A DNA stretch of 64,000 nt, taken from contig CAWUFC020000002.1 in NCBI GenBank assembly GCA_963921335.3, positions 310,001-374,000 on the forward strand, read 5' to 3'. This stretch comes from CAWUFC02 sp963921335. Its GTDB lineage: Bacteria; Pseudomonadota; Gammaproteobacteria; Pseudomonadales; Halieaceae. Position 1 is the first letter of the stretch. Each line of letters begins with the position of its first letter. A program made the position numbers and the translations under genes. Below, in pieces: positions 63,251-64,000 of the stretch. The notes beneath the pieces are model-generated. The model made no database searches. It saw nothing but the letters and a program-made list of their open reading frames with translations, and was not told the origin of the DNA.

Positions 63251-63946
63251 CTATTTTCCATCGAGATCAGCCAATATCTGCTGGAGGGTCGCAATTGGGT
63301 CTTCTGACTGGGTAATGGATCGTCCGATCACCAGGTAATCACTGCCACCCGCGACGGCATCCACAGGCGTAACCACCCTGCGCTGGTCGCCTGCGGCGTC
63401 ACCGGCAAGTCGAATACCGGGTGTGACCAGAGCAAATTCATCACCGCACAGATCTTTTAGCATCGAAGATTCCTGTGCCGAGCACACCACCCCATCCAGC
63501 CCAGAAGACTGCGCCAGTTGTGCCAGGGAAGCGACGCGCTCTGCCGGATCACCGGGCCAGCCTAGCTCTGCCAGATCCTGCAGGGACATACTGGTTAGCA
63601 CAGTCACTGCAATGAGAAGTGGTTTGTGCCGACTCTCGTCAACCGCTTCGCGCGCAGCCTGCATCATGCGACTGCCACCGCTGGCGTGTACGTTAACCAT
63701 CCACACGCCCATGTCTGCAGCGGCTTTAACAGCGCCGGCGACCGTATTGGGTATATCGTGAAACTTAAGATCCAGAAAAACCTCGAAGCCGAGCTCATGC
63801 AGTGAAGCGACCAGCGCAGGCCCCGCCCGAGTAAAAAGCTCTTTGCCAACTTTAACCCGGCACAGTGCCGGGTCCATGCGCTGCGCTAATGCCAGCGCAG
63901 CATCAGCGGTATCAAAATCCAGGGCGACAATAACGGGCGAGCTCAA
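63251..63946 (-). CDS. pyrF: Orotidine 5'-phosphate decarboxylase, TTG start
   Basis: The 231-residue enzyme makes UMP from OMP. It has VIVALDFDTADAALALAQ at the start, LFLDLKFHDIPNTVAGAV-type motif (here FEVFLDLKFHDIPNTVAGAV) with the catalytic Lys/Asp set, VNVHASGGSRMM and LVTPGIRLAGDAAGDQRRVV. No ATG precedes the family start. A TTG at 63946 is preceded by AGGAGG at 7 bases, exactly the right distance, and it overlaps the stop of the upstream gene (TTGA). Type 1 PyrF length is normal. Confidence 0.95.
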   Translation of the reverse strand: MSSPVIVALDFDTADAALALAQRMDPALCRVKVGKELFTRAGPALVASLHELGFEVFLDLKFHDIPNTVAGAVKAAADMGVWMVNVHASGGSRMMQAAREAVDESRHKPLLIAVTVLTSMSLQDLAELGWPGDPAERVASLAQLAQSSGLDGVVCSAQESSMLKDLCGDEFALVTPGIRLAGDAAGDQRRVVTPVDAVAGGSDYLVIGRSITQSEDPIATLQQILADLDGK

Positions 63947-64000
63947 GCAGCGGCCTCCTCTTCCTTGGTGACGCCAGCCGGACTGTCGGCTGCCTTCTCG
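63943..64000 (-). CDS. C-terminal end of an upstream gene (cut by right edge)
   Basis: The last 18 codons before a TGA at 63945-63943 read EKAADSPAGVTKEEEAAA, an acidic, Ala-rich tail without domain features. In gammaproteobacteria lapB often lies directly before pyrF, so this may be the tail of LapB, but the visible residues are not the usual zinc-ribbon end of that protein. The stop overlaps the TTG start of pyrF. Confidence 0.5.
   Translation of the reverse strand, partial: EKAADSPAGVTKEEEAAA

Overview
The window looks like chromosome of a moderately GC-rich, aerobic marine gammaproteobacterium. The conserved thrS-infC-rpmI-rplT-pheS-pheT-ihfA-merR block, the pyrF context and the many TonB receptors, sulfatases, sulfotransferases and beta-oxidation type enzymes suggest the Halieaceae/OM60-NOR5 (Cellvibrionales) neighbourhood. 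That placement is inference from gene content; no rRNA gene is present to confirm it.

Layout. 1-9.2 kb: N-terminus of a beta-ketoacyl synthase (leaving to the left), a divergent GlxA-type regulator, thiolase, a RibB protein with a degenerate RibA domain, then a KstD-like flavoprotein overlapping an aromatic-acid type MFS transporter, a cytochrome c'/b561 pair, a SnoaL-like protein and an SDR. 9.2-20.9 kb: ppk1, NUDIX hydrolase, purC, several lipoproteins or secreted proteins of unknown role, an alpha/beta hydrolase, a sulfotransferase coupled to YjbQ, and an outer-membrane protein. 20.9-21.9 kb: an apparently intact IS481-family element. 21.9-29.5 kb: tRNA-Pro and the translation operon, including infC, which appears to start at AUC.

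29.7-45 kb is a catabolic/accessory region: two paralogous secreted arylsulfatases, one intact TonB receptor, one TonB receptor cut by an in-frame TAA, enoyl-CoA hydratase, quinone reductase, a D-aminoacylase-type amidohydrolase, a TetR regulator, a lipoprotein glycerophosphodiesterase, a small repeat protein, a lipoprotein cut by an in-frame TAG, and a thioesterase. Together these fit uptake and processing of sulfated or acylated organic matter, but the substrate cannot be read from sequence.

45-57.4 kb: a multi-pass membrane protein next to decayed copies of the tRNA-Val 3' end, intact tRNA-Val, a DUF1214 gene translationally coupled to a second sulfotransferase, uvrB, tRNA-Asn, a Glu-Pro repeat protein, a LuxR-type regulator, a DUF748/AsmA-like gene broken by a one-base frameshift, and a VOC protein followed by three very small overlapping or closely spaced genes. 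57.4-64 kb, all minus strand: a small periplasmic protein, a DHH phosphoesterase, a surface-glycan set (WbpM/CapD-like dehydratase, WbpL-like glycosyl phosphate transferase, NAD-dependent epimerase), a ComEA-like protein, pyrF with a TTG start, and the last codons of an upstream gene.

Three independent single-site gene disruptions (TAA, TAG, one-base deletion) occur in 64 kb. They may be real decay or assembly errors and deserve checking first. No CRISPR array, prophage, or clear novel multi-gene defence system was seen.
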